Assembly (NCBI RefSeq): GCF_001611275.1
Contig: NZ_CP015080.1
Span: 2,604,001-2,668,000 of the forward strand
Source of the DNA: Desulfuromonas sp. DDH964
Lineage (GTDB): Bacteria; Desulfobacterota; Desulfuromonadia; Desulfuromonadales; DDH964
DNA length: 64,000 nt
Reading direction: 5' to 3'
The notes below the pieces were generated by a model, which made no database searches, was not told where the DNA came from, and saw only the letters and a program-made list of their open reading frames with translations. Below, in pieces: positions 27,113-35,298 of this stretch (position 1 is the stretch's first letter; every line of letters starts with the position of its first letter). Made by a program: the position numbers and the translations under genes.

Positions 27113-29434
27113 TCAGAATCCCTGGACCTGCCCGGCCGGCGCCACAAAGACAGGAATAGCCGTCAAAAGCTTCCCCCGTTCCTGCGGGGATTCGCCAAGG
27201 TCCAACCGTTCCATCTCCAGACCGGCCACCTGCAGAAAGGTCAAGGCGGCCCTGGTCAGGGCGTGCCAGCCCTCCTTGCCGACCGGTTCACGCGCCGGGC
27301 GATACACGAGGGTGCGCTGACTGCTGCCAAGCCGAAAGACGACCTGCAGCGTCGGCACCCCGCCACGGCGCCAGCCAATGATCCAGGCCGATGCGTACTG
27401 GTTGGGAAAACCCTCCAGGGAGAGCTGGGTCTGGTTGATCGATTGCCAGACTTCGAGAAGATCCGTCGCCGGGTTACAGGCGATTCCATCTTGATCGAGA
27501 TCGGCAATAAAGGGAGCACCGGAGACAGCGGTGCGCTGGCGCCGGGGCGGCGCCGCCGATGGCGGTGGCGGCGCCGGTTTCTCCTGCAGGGGAAACCTTG
27601 GCAAGGTTTCCTTCCCCGGCTCCGCTCCACCCCCCTTTCGCGCGGTTTCCTGTCGCTGCAGGAGAGCCAGCCGTTCTTCGGCCAGGGTCTTGGCGGCGAG
27701 CAGTGCTTCGCGGTCGCGCCGCTCCCGTTCTGCTTTTTCGACCGCCATTTTGGCCACCCGTTCCAGCTCCGCGGCCTGCTGCTCCAGACGTGCTTTCTCG
27801 GCGCTCAACCACTCCTGGTCGAGCCCCTTGGCCCGGGTCTCTTCCCGGGCGGCGGCTGCTGCCGCCGCCAAAGCGGCCGCCTGGCGCTCCAGCGCCGCCT
27901 TCTCGGCGACAAGGCGCGCCTTTTCCGCCAGCAGGATTTCCCGCTCCCGCTGTTCGATGGCGAGACGCTCCCGGGCTTCGCGTTCGGTCTGGGCCATCGC
28001 GTCGGCCTGACGGGCCACAGCGGCGAGTTGGGCCGCCCGTTCTTCCAGGGCCGCCTTCTCGGCAGCCAGCCGTTCCCGTTCCGCCCGCTCCCGCGCGAGG
28101 GTGTCGCGGGCAGCCGCCTCGGCAGCGGCACGGGCGGCGTTCTGGCGAACCTGCTCCCCGAGTTCCCGCAGGCGCTCTTCCGCTTCGGCTTTCTCCCGGA
28201 CCAGCTCTGCGCGCAACTTCCGCTCCAGGTCCAGGCGCTCCTCCACCTGCTGCAGGTTGGCGGCCATGATCCCCGCCTGCTCCTCGGCCGCCCGCTTTTC
28301 CGCCGCCAACCGGTCACGCTCGCTGCGATCCCGATCGGCCCGGGCGACAGCGGCGGCGACTTCTTCGGCAAGGCGGCTGGCGCGCGCTTCGGCCGCGGCC
28401 TTCTCCCGGTTCAGGCTTTCCTTGTCCCGTTCAGCGGCCTGCTCTGCCTGCTGGGCAGCACGGGCCAGGGCTTCCGCCTCGGCCTGGCGGGCCTGCAAGC
28501 GGGCCACTTCTTCCTGCTCGCTGCGGGCCTTGCGCGCGGCCTGGCGCACCGCCTTGGTCAGGGCGACCGTGCGCTCTTCCAGCGCACTCTTCTCCGCGGC
28601 CAGGCGCTCGCGTTCTGTGCGTTCCGCTGCGATCAGCTCGGCCGCCTGCCGGCTTGCAATTGCCAGCTCGGCAATTTCCTGTTCCGCCCCATTCAGTTCT
28701 CCGGCCCCACTTCCGCTTTCGGCAATCGCGGTCGACGGCAGGGGAACGTTAACCTCCGGCGCGGCGGACGGGGCGGGAACCTCTTCCGCCCCAGGCGGAA
28801 GATCCTGCTCCTCCGGACGGCCATTGAAGAGATGCCCGATCCGGGTCAACAAGGCGTCGCCGCGGCGCTGCTCCTCCAGTCTGCGCAACGCGGCCCGGGT
28901 CAGGCCGAGACGCTCCTTGCGCGCCAGATCGAGGGCAGCGCGCCGGGCCGGAGAAAGATCGCTCTCGCCGGCCGGAGCATTCTCTTCATTGGCTTCGGCC
29001 TGCCACTTGAGTTCGGCCTGCAGGGCGGCGTGCTGCTCCAGGGCCCGCTGGGCAGTTTCCGGCGATGCGATGACCGGGATATCGCGAATGACCACTTCCC
29101 GCATTGCTGCGCCGTACTTGAGATTGACCGGTTCGAGGTGAAAGCCGTGGGCGGAAAAGCGGGCGAAAGCGCGCTGCAGCAAAGTATCGGGGGGCAATTC
29201 CGGCTGCTGGGCCTCCCGCACCTGGAAGACCAGTCCGCGTTTGAGCTCCCTGCTGTAGAGGGCGGCGAAGACCTGTTGGCGACCGCCGCTGCCGGTGACG
29301 ACGACGAACCCCTGGAGTTGGGGGAGGTCCGGCCGGGCGCCACGCAATGGCTGGGGCGCCGCTGACCGATAGACGGCCACCACATCGGCGGTCTCGACCA
29401 CGATCCAGTTTGCGTCCTGATGCAGCTCGAACAT
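27113..29434 (-). CDS. Large coiled-coil protein under a predicted cGAMP riboswitch
   Basis: The protein is 773 residues. The first 130 or so form a globular domain (MFELHQDANWIVVETADVV, IRDIPVI). From about 140 to 600 it is almost wholly coiled coil, rich in Ala, Glu, Arg and Gln (units like ERERLAAEKAALEERAAQL). A Pro-rich stretch leads to a C-terminal domain with an Excalibur/EF-hand-like loop DLDQDGIACN near 645 and IIGWRRGGVPTLQVVF. No signal peptide is seen. I do not recognise a family. ATG 29434 has AGGAGC ahead. The leader holds a GEMM-I aptamer and terminator, so expression should follow a cyclic dinucleotide. Confidence 0.7.
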   Translation of the reverse strand: MFELHQDANWIVVETADVVAVYRSAAPQPLRGARPDLPQLQGFVVVTGSGGRQQVFAALYSRELKRGLVFQVREAQQPELPPDTLLQRAFARFSAHGFHLEPVNLKYGAAMREVVIRDIPVIASPETAQRALEQHAALQAELKWQAEANEENAPAGESDLSPARRAALDLARKERLGLTRAALRRLEEQRRGDALLTRIGHLFNGRPEEQDLPPGAEEVPAPSAAPEVNVPLPSTAIAESGSGAGELNGAEQEIAELAIASRQAAELIAAERTERERLAAEKSALEERTVALTKAVRQAARKARSEQEEVARLQARQAEAEALARAAQQAEQAAERDKESLNREKAAAEARASRLAEEVAAAVARADRDRSERDRLAAEKRAAEEQAGIMAANLQQVEERLDLERKLRAELVREKAEAEERLRELGEQVRQNAARAAAEAAARDTLARERAERERLAAEKAALEERAAQLAAVARQADAMAQTEREARERLAIEQREREILLAEKARLVAEKAALERQAAALAAAAAAAREETRAKGLDQEWLSAEKARLEQQAAELERVAKMAVEKAERERRDREALLAAKTLAEERLALLQRQETARKGGGAEPGKETLPRFPLQEKPAPPPPSAAPPRRQRTAVSGAPFIADLDQDGIACNPATDLLEVWQSINQTQLSLEGFPNQYASAWIIGWRRGGVPTLQVVFRLGSSQRTLVYRPAREPVGKEGWHALTRAALTFLQVAGLEMERLDLGESPQERGKLLTAIPVFVAPAGQVQGF

Positions 29435-29473
29435 GCCAGCTCCTGCTCCTCGGAACCCGGCCTCCCGCAAAGA

Positions 29474-29520
29474 GGAAAGGCCGGAGCGAAAAATATCGAC
29501 GATATTTCGGCATCCCGGCC
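29474..29520 (-). terminator. Intrinsic terminator overlapping the GEMM aptamer
   Basis: On the minus strand, GGCCGG and CGAAATATCG at the 5' side pair with CGATATTTTTCG and CCGGCC at the 3' side, followed by TTTCC. The 5' arm is also the last part of the aptamer (positions 29520-29501), so aptamer folding and termination exclude each other. Ligand should therefore turn the gene on. Confidence 0.7.
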
Positions 29521-29580
29521 ATCTCAAAGAGACCCTGGGCTTTCCGCCCCATCCTCACGGATGGTTTAGTCTTGTCGGCT
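29501..29580 (-). ncRNA. GEMM-I riboswitch, predicted 3',3'-cGAMP type (GEMM-Ib)
   Basis: The minus-strand RNA shows GACUAAACCAUCC, a GUGA loop, GGAUGGGGCGGAAAGCC, a second stem (GGGUCUC/GAGAUGGCC) and GGGAUGCCGAAAUAUC. From memory this is nearly identical to the Geobacter 3',3'-cGAMP aptamers, and the A ahead of CUAAACC fits the GEMM-Ib class that prefers cGAMP over c-di-GMP. It ends in a competing terminator and lies 67 bases upstream of the coiled-coil start. Class is sure; the ligand is inferred. Confidence 0.9.
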
Positions 29581-29625
29581 ACCGTCCAGTGAATCGCTGG
29601 TAAAAAATGGGTCCAAACAATATTA

Positions 29626-29640
29626 GCAAGGTACATGCCG
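29626..29640 (-). promoter_or_regulatory. Predicted sigma-54 promoter of the cGAMP-riboswitch gene
   Basis: The minus strand reads CGGCAT-GTACC-TTGCT. The GG and GC dinucleotides are exactly 10 bases apart, as the -24/-12 consensus TGGCAC-N5-TTGC requires. The start would fall near 29614, about 35 bases ahead of the aptamer. Confidence 0.6.
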
Positions 29641-29757
29641 AGGCAGGCACGACCTGGCGATGGGACGATATGCCCCACAAATTAGGGCTGAATCCAAAAC
29701 GGACATGGAATTACCGTCATATGGCGATGACGAAATCCGGTCCTTTCGCAGCCCGGA

Positions 29758-30387
29758 TTATGCAGCTCCACCCCCGCGCCGCGCTGCCAGCACCAGAAAC
29801 GGGGCATGCACGCGGTTAGGCACGCGCAGCTGCAGGGTCTCCCAGTGCTGAGGGGGGAGGGCCGCGAACCACCCTTCGACCACCGCGGCCTCTTCCCCCC
29901 CGCCGGGATGCCCCGGGTAGCCAGCAACCAGCAGCCTGCCGCCGGGCAGCAGATGCCGCTCCGCCCCCTGCAGGGCGGCGAGGGTCGTTTCCGGCCGGGT
30001 AACGAGCTCCCGGTTCCCCCCGGGGTGGAACCCGAGATTGGCAAAGATGACCTGCGGTGCGGCCGGGAGGAATTCACCGAATCGGCTATGGCAGGCGGCG
30101 ACCGGGTAGACGCCGGGTTCGGGGCCAGCCGGTTCGCCGAGCTTCCGGGATGAATGGACCGGAGCGCCGGCAGATTCGAGGCGGGCGACAGTTTCTGCCA
30201 GGGCCGCAGTTTGAATGTCGAAGCTGAGGACCCGGCCGCTGGGGGCTACCTGCTGCCAGAGAAAAAGGGTATCGCGACCGCAGCCGGCAGTGAGGTCAAC
30301 GGCCAGGTCGCCGGCGGTGAGACAGTCGCCGACCAACGAGTGGGCCCAGGCGACGATTCGGGTCAGTGGCGGGACGGGCAGGGGCAC
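29758..30387 (-). CDS. mnmM: Class I SAM methyltransferase, MnmM/YtqB-like
   Basis: The 209-residue protein has the SAM-binding start VDLTAGCGRDTLFLWQ, the acidic end of beta 2 in LSFDIQTAAL, and NLGFHPGGNRELVT. Together these are the pattern of the YtqB/MnmM (rRNA_methylase-like, PF06962) family. MnmM methylates the wobble uridine side chain in certain tRNAs (nm5s2U to mnm5s2U). The assignment rests on these motifs only. It is 13 bases downstream of the TerB-like gene on the same strand. Confidence 0.72.
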   Translation of the reverse strand: MPLPVPPLTRIVAWAHSLVGDCLTAGDLAVDLTAGCGRDTLFLWQQVAPSGRVLSFDIQTAALAETVARLESAGAPVHSSRKLGEPAGPEPGVYPVAACHSRFGEFLPAAPQVIFANLGFHPGGNRELVTRPETTLAALQGAERHLLPGGRLLVAGYPGHPGGGEEAAVVEGWFAALPPQHWETLQLRVPNRVHAPFLVLAARRGGGAA

Positions 30388-30400
30388 GGGGGGGGAGGCC

Positions 30401-30853
30401 TCAGGGACGTCCCTGCTCGCCGAGGACCCGGAGTTTCAGGTCGATGGCCTGGCGCGGCGAGAGGCGGAGCAGGCCGGCGAGCTGGCGCGCCAGGGCATCC
30501 TCGTACTTGTCGAGAACCCCGTCGGCATAGATGATCCGCCACAGAGTCTCCATGATCGCCAGTTTCTCCTCCAGGCTGCAGACGGCGTTGATTTCACGGG
30601 CGAACTGGAAGAGGTCGGCGCTCTCGCGGCGGGCCTGGCGAGCGTTGGCGAGCAACCCGTCGAGGGCGGCCGAATCGAGCTGAAAATGCTGCTGCAGGTG
30701 GGTGCGCAGCAACGCCTCCTCGGCGGGATCAAAGCTGCGGTCGGCGTAAGCCATCTCCAGCAGCAGGGCACAGGTGGCGATTTGCAGTTTATCGGCGCTC
30801 CGCTCCTCGCTAGCGGCCGAGGTCAGGAGGCGACGCAGGTGATTGAGCATCAA
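30401..30853 (-). CDS. TerB-like tellurite-resistance-type domain protein
   Basis: This 150-residue helical protein has the TerB pattern: LLLEMAYADRSFDPAEEALL, an acidic metal-binding-like turn, repeated as LWRIIYADGVLDKYEDAL. Such proteins are cytoplasmic and of unclear biochemistry; the name does not prove tellurite resistance. It sits two bases after the DUF190 gene stop, inside a minus-strand run from crcB to the methyltransferase. Confidence 0.8.
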   Translation of the reverse strand: MMLNHLRRLLTSAASEERSADKLQIATCALLLEMAYADRSFDPAEEALLRTHLQQHFQLDSAALDGLLANARQARRESADLFQFAREINAVCSLEEKLAIMETLWRIIYADGVLDKYEDALARQLAGLLRLSPRQAIDLKLRVLGEQGRP

Positions 30854-30855
30854 AA

Positions 30856-31188
30856 TTACTCCGAGTAGCGAATGACGTGGGCCTTCTCCAGGGTGACAAG
30901 CCCCCCCTTGAGCATGGTGTCGAGCCGGGGCAGCAGACAGTCGATCTTTTCGCGGCTGTCGACCACCTCGACCACCACTGGCAGGTCGCTGGAGAGCCGC
31001 AGCAGCTTGTCGCTGTGCACGACGCTGGCGGCGCCGAAGCCCGCCGCCCCTTTAAGGACCGTGGCGCCGGCGAACCCTTCACTCCGCAGCAGATCAAGCA
31101 GCGCCTCGTAGAGGGGGCGATGTTCGAAACGGTCGCTTTCGCCGATGAAGATCCGCATCAGGGTCTGCTCCCCTTCCAGTTTGCGCAT
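30856..31188 (-). CDS. DUF190 family protein
   Basis: The 110-residue protein starts at ATG 31186-31188 behind CTAGGAGGAGCC. It has GESDRFEHRPLYEALLDLLRSEGFAGATVLKGAAGFG, a GlnB-like ferredoxin fold (written here in short: GESDRF, AGATVLKG, SDLPVVVEVVD). DUF190 genes are regularly next to crcB, as here (8 bases), so a role beside fluoride export is likely but unproven. Confidence 0.9.
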   Translation of the reverse strand: MRKLEGEQTLMRIFIGESDRFEHRPLYEALLDLLRSEGFAGATVLKGAAGFGAASVVHSDKLLRLSSDLPVVVEVVDSREKIDCLLPRLDTMLKGGLVTLEKAHVIRYSE

Positions 31189-31196
31189 GGCTCCTC

Positions 31197-31568
31197 CTAG
31201 AGTTGGCGGGCGACGAAGATTCCGGCGGCGGCAAATGTGAGACAGACGATCATATTGAGCAGGATATTGGTACCGGCCTGCCAGAAACTCCCCTCCTCGA
31301 ACAGCCGCACGGTCTCGTAGGAAAAGGTCGAAAAGGTGGTAAAGCCTCCCATGAAACCGACGCTGATTCCCACTCGCACCGCGGGAGAGAAGAAGGTGCT
31401 GCGCAGGCTCCCTTCCATCAGCAGCCCGAGCAGGAAGGAGCCGACGACGTTGACGACCAGGGTGCCATAGGGGAGAGTCCGCCCGCAAAGGGCGTAGGTC
31501 CAGCCGGAGACGAGATAGCGGGCCAGACAGCCGCAGGCGCCGAAAAGACCGATATAGATGAGCTGCAT
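31197..31568 (-). CDS. crcB: Fluoride channel CrcB/Fluc
   Basis: The 123-residue protein has four membrane helices and family motifs GACGCLARYL, PYGTLVVNVVGSFLLG, and VGFMGGFTTFSTFSYE (the polar track and Phe residues that pass fluoride). It forms a dual-topology dimer in the inner membrane and lowers cytoplasmic fluoride. ATG 31568 is chosen by family length. I looked for a fluoride riboswitch in the leader and did not find one. Confidence 0.93.
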   Translation of the reverse strand: MQLIYIGLFGACGCLARYLVSGWTYALCGRTLPYGTLVVNVVGSFLLGLLMEGSLRSTFFSPAVRVGISVGFMGGFTTFSTFSYETVRLFEEGSFWQAGTNILLNMIVCLTFAAAGIFVARQL

Positions 31569-31607
31569 GGCAGATCCCGCACGGTTGGAGAGGAAAAAGA
31601 CCCGCGT

Positions 31608-31637
31608 ATTATGTTGCCGCCGCCGGGTGGCTGTCAA
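31608..31637 (-). promoter_or_regulatory. Predicted sigma-70 promoter of the crcB operon
   Basis: The minus strand has TTGACA (31637-31632), an 18-base spacer and CATAAT (31613-31608), about 40 bases ahead of crcB. It should drive crcB, the DUF190 gene, the TerB-like gene and the methyltransferase gene. Confidence 0.6.
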
Positions 31638-31665
31638 CCATGGGGAAGCGCAACCTGTCGGCGCC

Positions 31666-33306
31666 CTACCCTTGCGCCCAGCTGCGGCAGCGCCGGATCA
31701 AAGCATTGGTGGAGGGATCGTGCCCCGGTTCCGCCGCTCCAGACCCCTCCAGATCGGGCAGGATCTTCCCAGCGAGCTGTTTGCCGAGTTCCACCCCCCA
31801 CTGGTCGAAGGAGTTGATCTGCCAGATCACCCCCTGGACGAAGACGCTGTGCTCGTAAAGGGCCACCAGCCGGCCGAGCATCGCCGGGGTCAAGGCCGCG
31901 CCGAGGATGGTGGTGGTCGGCCGGTTGCCGGGAAAGCTGCGGTGGGGGATCAGTTCCGCGGCGACCCCCTCGGCACGAAGCTCGGCGCCGGTCTTGCCGA
32001 AAGCGAGGGCGGCGCTCTGCGCCAGCAGGTTGGCCAGCAGCAGCGCCTGATGGCGGCCGAGGTCGTGGCGGGGCCGGGCGAAGCCGATGAAATCGCAGGG
32101 AATAATCTCGGTCCCCTGGTGGAGGAGCTGGTAGAAGGAGTGCTGGCCGTTGGTTCCCGGCTCGCCGAAATAGACCGGACCGGTAGCGCAGTCGACGGGG
32201 CGGCCATCGCGGGTCACCGACTTGCCGTTCGACTCCATGGTCAGCTGCTGCAGGTAGGCCGGAAAACGTTTCAGATACTGGTCGTAGGGGAGGATCGCAA
32301 CACTCCGGGCACCGCAGAAGTCGACGTTCCAGACCGTCAGCAGGCCGTGCAGCACCGGCAGGTTGGCGGCGAAGGGGGCGCTGCGGAAGTGCTCATCCAT
32401 GCTGCGGAAGCCGGCGAGAAATTCCCGGAAGCGGTCGGCGCCGATCGCCAGCATGGTGGAAAGGCCGATCGCGGAATCGATCGAATAACGTCCGCCGACC
32501 CAGTCCCAGAAACCGAACATGTTGGCGGTATCGATGCCGAAGGCGGCGACCTTTTCGGCATGGGTCGAAACGGCGACGAAGTGGCGGGCGACCGCCTCCT
32601 CGGCACCGAGCCCGGCCAGCAGCCAATCGCGCGCGGTATGGGCGTTGGCCATCGTCTCCTGGGTGGTGAAGGTCTTCGAGGCAACGATAAAGAGGGTTTC
32701 CGCCGGGTCGAGGCCGGTGGTCGCCTCGACAAAATCGCTGGCATCGACGTTGGAGACGAAACGGAAGACGAGGTCGCGCCGGCTGAAGGAGCGCAGCGCT
32801 TCGTAGGCCATCACCGGGCCGAGGTCGGACCCCCCGATGCCGATATTGACGATATTGCGGATCGGCCGGCCGCTGTAACCGCGCCACTGGCCGCTGCGCA
32901 CCTGTCCGGAAAATTCCGCCATCCGGTCGAGCACGGCATGGACTTCGGGGATCACGTTGACCCCATCGACGACGATGGTGGCGGCGCGGTTTGCCCGCAG
33001 GGCGACATGCAGGACCGCCCGCTGCTCCGTACTGTTGAGCATCTCACCGCGGAACATCGCTTCGATCCGTTCCCCCAGACCGCACGCCACGGCAAGCTCT
33101 ACCAGCAGTTGCAGGGTCTGGTCGGTGATGCGCTGCTTGGAGAAGTCGAAGTAGAGCCCGGCGGCCTCGACGGCAAGGCGCTCGGCACGGGCCGGGTCGG
33201 CCTCGAAGAGCTGGCGCAGATGCTGGCCGCGGAGGGTTTCGGCATGGGCCGCAAGGGCTCGCCAGGCCGGCAGTTCAGTGTGGGAAATAGAGGGTTCCGG
33301 GGTCAT
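31666..33306 (-). CDS. pgi: Glucose-6-phosphate isomerase
   Basis: The 546-residue enzyme interconverts glucose-6-phosphate and fructose-6-phosphate in the cytoplasm. Family motifs are present: [32 protein letters not shown], the catalytic Glu region [19 protein letters not shown], and the C-terminal signature [22 protein letters not shown] 33306 follows CAGGAGGCACC. It is divergent from rpoH, with 194 bases between. Confidence 0.97.
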   Translation of the reverse strand: MTPEPSISHTELPAWRALAAHAETLRGQHLRQLFEADPARAERLAVEAAGLYFDFSKQRITDQTLQLLVELAVACGLGERIEAMFRGEMLNSTEQRAVLHVALRANRAATIVVDGVNVIPEVHAVLDRMAEFSGQVRSGQWRGYSGRPIRNIVNIGIGGSDLGPVMAYEALRSFSRRDLVFRFVSNVDASDFVEATTGLDPAETLFIVASKTFTTQETMANAHTARDWLLAGLGAEEAVARHFVAVSTHAEKVAAFGIDTANMFGFWDWVGGRYSIDSAIGLSTMLAIGADRFREFLAGFRSMDEHFRSAPFAANLPVLHGLLTVWNVDFCGARSVAILPYDQYLKRFPAYLQQLTMESNGKSVTRDGRPVDCATGPVYFGEPGTNGQHSFYQLLHQGTEIIPCDFIGFARPRHDLGRHQALLLANLLAQSAALAFGKTGAELRAEGVAAELIPHRSFPGNRPTTTILGAALTPAMLGRLVALYEHSVFVQGVIWQINSFDQWGVELGKQLAGKILPDLEGSGAAEPGHDPSTNALIRRCRSWAQG

Positions 33307-33409
33307 GGTGCCTCCTGATGGCGGATATCGTAATTGGCTGTTTACTCTACCAGAGACCCGGCGGCATTTCGAGCTGGAAAGCACCCCGCCGGCCTGCTGA
33401 CGCCGCCGC

Positions 33410-33438
33410 TTGCATTAAAGCAACTGATTTGCTATATT
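33410..33438 (+). promoter_or_regulatory. Predicted sigma-70 promoter of rpoH
   Basis: TTGCAT at 33410-33415, a 17-base spacer and TATATT at 33433-33438. The transcription start would fall near 33445, inside the CIRCE operator, an arrangement suited to repression. Confidence 0.6.
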
Positions 33439-33464
33439 TGGCACTCTAAAGGACAGAGTGCCAA
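33438..33464 (+). promoter_or_regulatory. CIRCE-type operator (HrcA site) upstream of rpoH
   Basis: TTGGCACTC, nine bases, GAGTGCCAA. The arms pair perfectly and the spacing is that of the CIRCE element (TTAGCACTC-N9-GAGTGCTAA), with one changed pair (A to G, and T to C). It overlaps the predicted -10 box, so HrcA bound here should block rpoH transcription until heat stress. Confidence 0.85.
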
Positions 33465-33500
33465 TCTATTGTATTAACAGCGATATCTTGAGGTCAATCG

Positions 33501-34343
33501 ATGAACAGCGCCCTCCTTTCGGTCACTACCGACAGTTTTGAGCACTACATGAGCCAGGTTCACCGCTTCCCCCTTCTCAGCCGCGAGGAGGAGAATCAGC
33601 TCGCCCTGCGCTATCGCCGCGATGGCGACCTGGAGGCGGCGCACACCCTGATCTGCGCCAACCTGCGTTTCGTCGTCAAGGTCGCCAACGAATATCGAAA
33701 CTACGGTATCAAGCTTCTAGACCTGGTCCAGGAAGGGAACATCGGTCTGATGATGGCGGTGAAGAAGTTCGACCCGGAGCGGGGTATCCGCCTGATCTCT
33801 TACGCCGTCTGGTGGATTCGGGCCTACATTCAGAACTTCGTCATCCGCAGCTGGTCGCTGGTCCGCATCGGCACCACCCAGGCCCAGCGCAAGCTCTTCT
33901 TCAAACTCGGCCAGGCGCGCCAGGCGATCGAGCGCCTGGGCGGCAGCAGCGACGCCGAAGCCCTGGCGCAAGAGCTCACCGTGCGGGCCGATGAAATCGA
34001 CGAAATGACGGTACGCCTCGCCGGGCGGGATGCCTCTCTCGATGTCGAACTGACCGAAGGGGACGACTACTCCCTCCTCGACACCCTCGCCGACCAGCGC
34101 CAGAGCCAGGAGGAACTCCTGATCGAGCGGGAGAGCGAAAGCCGCCTCTCGGCCCGGGTCGGCAAGGCCCTGGCTGTCCTCAACCCGCGCGAGCGGCACA
34201 TTGTGCAGGACCGCATCCTTGCCGACGACCCCCGCACTTTGCAGGAGTTGGCGGACGATTACGGCATCAGCCGCGAACGGGTCCGGCAGCTGGAAAAGCA
34301 GGCGCTGGGCAAGCTCAAAGGGGTGCTGGCGGAGGCGTCGTAG
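33501..34343 (+). CDS. rpoH: RNA polymerase sigma-32 factor RpoH
   Basis: The 280-residue sigma factor has region 2 (LICANLRFVVKVANEYRNYG, LDLVQEGNIGLMMAVKKFDP, SYAVWWIRAYIQNFVIRSW) and a region 4 helix-turn-helix (TLQELADDYGISRERVRQLE). The RpoH box is present as QRKLFFKLGQAR, which separates it from RpoD and RpoS. It directs heat-shock transcription. The start is ATG 33501; a CIRCE operator lies 36 bases upstream. Confidence 0.95.
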   Translation: MNSALLSVTTDSFEHYMSQVHRFPLLSREEENQLALRYRRDGDLEAAHTLICANLRFVVKVANEYRNYGIKLLDLVQEGNIGLMMAVKKFDPERGIRLISYAVWWIRAYIQNFVIRSWSLVRIGTTQAQRKLFFKLGQARQAIERLGGSSDAEALAQELTVRADEIDEMTVRLAGRDASLDVELTEGDDYSLLDTLADQRQSQEELLIERESESRLSARVGKALAVLNPRERHIVQDRILADDPRTLQELADDYGISRERVRQLEKQALGKLKGVLAEAS

Positions 34344-34386
34344 CAGCGGAAAAAACGAGCCAACGGCGCATTTGCAACCGGGGAAG

Positions 34387-34426
34387 CCGCCCGGGTCGAA
34401 AGTTCACCGACTCGGGCGGTTTTTCG
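34387..34426 (+). terminator. Rho-independent terminator of rpoH
   Basis: CCGCCCGGGTCG (34387-34398) pairs with CGACTCGGGCGG (34408-34419) with one mismatch, followed by TTTTTCGTTTT. Confidence 0.85.
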
Positions 34427-34465
34427 TTTTCAGCGATCGCGAGGGGGGAGAACACCAAGCCTGGG

Positions 34466-34535
34466 TCAATGGGGTCGTACCTTGAAGAGTTGTAGATTTT
34501 CAGGATGTTCGAAACTTCAAGGCCCTACTGCCCCC
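34466..34535 (+). repeat. Dispersed intergenic repeat, copy A
   Basis: This element contains GGTCGTACCTTGAAGA, an inverted pair CCTTGAAG/CTTCAAGG (34480-34487 and 34515-34522), and ends CCCTACTGCCCCC. Related copies lie at 40938-41000, 41435-41500 and 41535-41611. Copies A and D are closest to each other. A lies at the left edge and the others at the right edge of the accessory island. Confidence 0.65.
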
Positions 34536-34622
34536 GCCAGTCCGATCACCCGGAGGTGATCGGGCGGCTGGGCTGGTCCGCGGCGCTGGAAGCGGAGTGG
34601 CGCGGCTAAGAAGGCAAAATGA

Positions 34623-34772
34623 TTGACAGCCGGCTACGATTTCCGGTATTTAACAAGGGTCTTGATTCCATTGCATTTGTGGAGGGATGATGCCGGGAAG
34701 AGGACCAGACCGGGGAACGTTCACGAGCCGCCCGACCGGAGCAGAATCCGGCGGGCGGCTCGTTGTTTTTTC
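34623..34772 (+). ncRNA. Candidate small RNA with its own promoter and terminator
   Basis: TTGACA (34623-34628), an 18-base spacer and TATTTA (34647-34652) make a good promoter. About 65 bases later a strong hairpin (CGAGCCGCCCG at 34725-34735 pairing with 34752-34762) is followed by TTGTTTTTTCC. The transcript would be roughly 110 bases. It contains GGAGGG before ATGATG at 34687-34692, so a leader peptide is an alternative, but that frame reads through the terminator. Confidence 0.4.
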
Positions 34773-34812
34773 CGCCAGGGTGAGGTGCCGGCAGCGGCCC
34801 GGGTCGCCTCTC

Positions 34813-35115
34813 TCACGACAGGCCATCCAGCGGGCTTTGCACCCCGAGGATATTCTTCTTCGCCTCGTGGCCACGCAAGGTTGTCAGAAAGCAGATGAAG
34901 CACCGCAGGGGCAGGCGCCCCTGTTTCACCTGCCACTCCTCATGGGATTTCGCCATCTCCGTCAGAAAGACACTCTTCTGATCCGTCGCCAACGGCTGCG
35001 CCAAACCCACCCGGCAATGGCTGTAGGCATTGCCAACCCCGGGACCGTAATAAGGAACACTCTTTTCCTTGACGGTGCCGCTGGTTGCCAGATACCCTCG
35101 AAAACCGTTCAGCAT
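34813..35115 (-). pseudogene. Possible integrase (integron IntI-like) N-terminal remnant
   Basis: A 100-residue frame starts at ATG 35115 behind GGAGGGGG. Its sequence (GTVKEKSVPYYGPGVGNAY, FLTEMAKSHEEWQVKQ) resembles the core-binding domain of tyrosine recombinases, breaking down after WQVKQ, where a frameshift seems likely. No catalytic domain (R..HxxR..Y) follows. The position and orientation, opposite to and just upstream of an attI-like site and a gene cassette, are those of an integron integrase. The family call is tentative and rests partly on context. Confidence 0.45.
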
Positions 35116-35273
35116 AATCCCCCTCCGTTATTCCGCCGCTGCAGCATAACTCCCCCGATTTGGCGAGTTATGTTGCATGCCGTGGAGTTTTTCCTGGCTA
35201 ATTTTAACAAGATACGCCCCAACCGGGTGGTCCGGTCGGGAATTTCTGGGAAAAGATAGAAGAAACAGAATTA

Positions 35274-35290
35274 CTAATGTTAGCCGGAGA
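35274..35290 (+). other. attI-like recombination core (GTTAGCC)
   Basis: GTTAGCC at 35279-35285 marks the left border of the first cassette. It is the exact reverse complement of GGCTAAC, the R'' box of the attC at 35854. This is what a cassette joined by integron recombination at G/TTAGCC should show. Confidence 0.6.
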
Positions 35291-35298
35291 CTGGCCGC

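Noticed and set aside
29607..29819. Short plus-strand frame next to the cGAMP riboswitch
   Set aside because: It overlaps the minus-strand promoter and the end of the methyltransferase gene and has no motif or ribosome binding site.
31569..31680. Possible fluoride riboswitch ahead of crcB
   Set aside because: I looked for the crcB-motif core in the leader; only a sigma-70 promoter is visible and the leader is too short for the aptamer.
31558..33318. 586-residue plus-strand frame opposite pgi
   Set aside because: The minus strand encodes an unmistakable glucose-6-phosphate isomerase; the plus frame has no motif.
34687..35259. 190-residue plus-strand frame (MMPGRGPDRG start)
   Set aside because: It starts at a fair ribosome binding site but reads straight through a strong terminator and then antisense to the possible integrase remnant; composition is Arg/Pro-rich without a domain.
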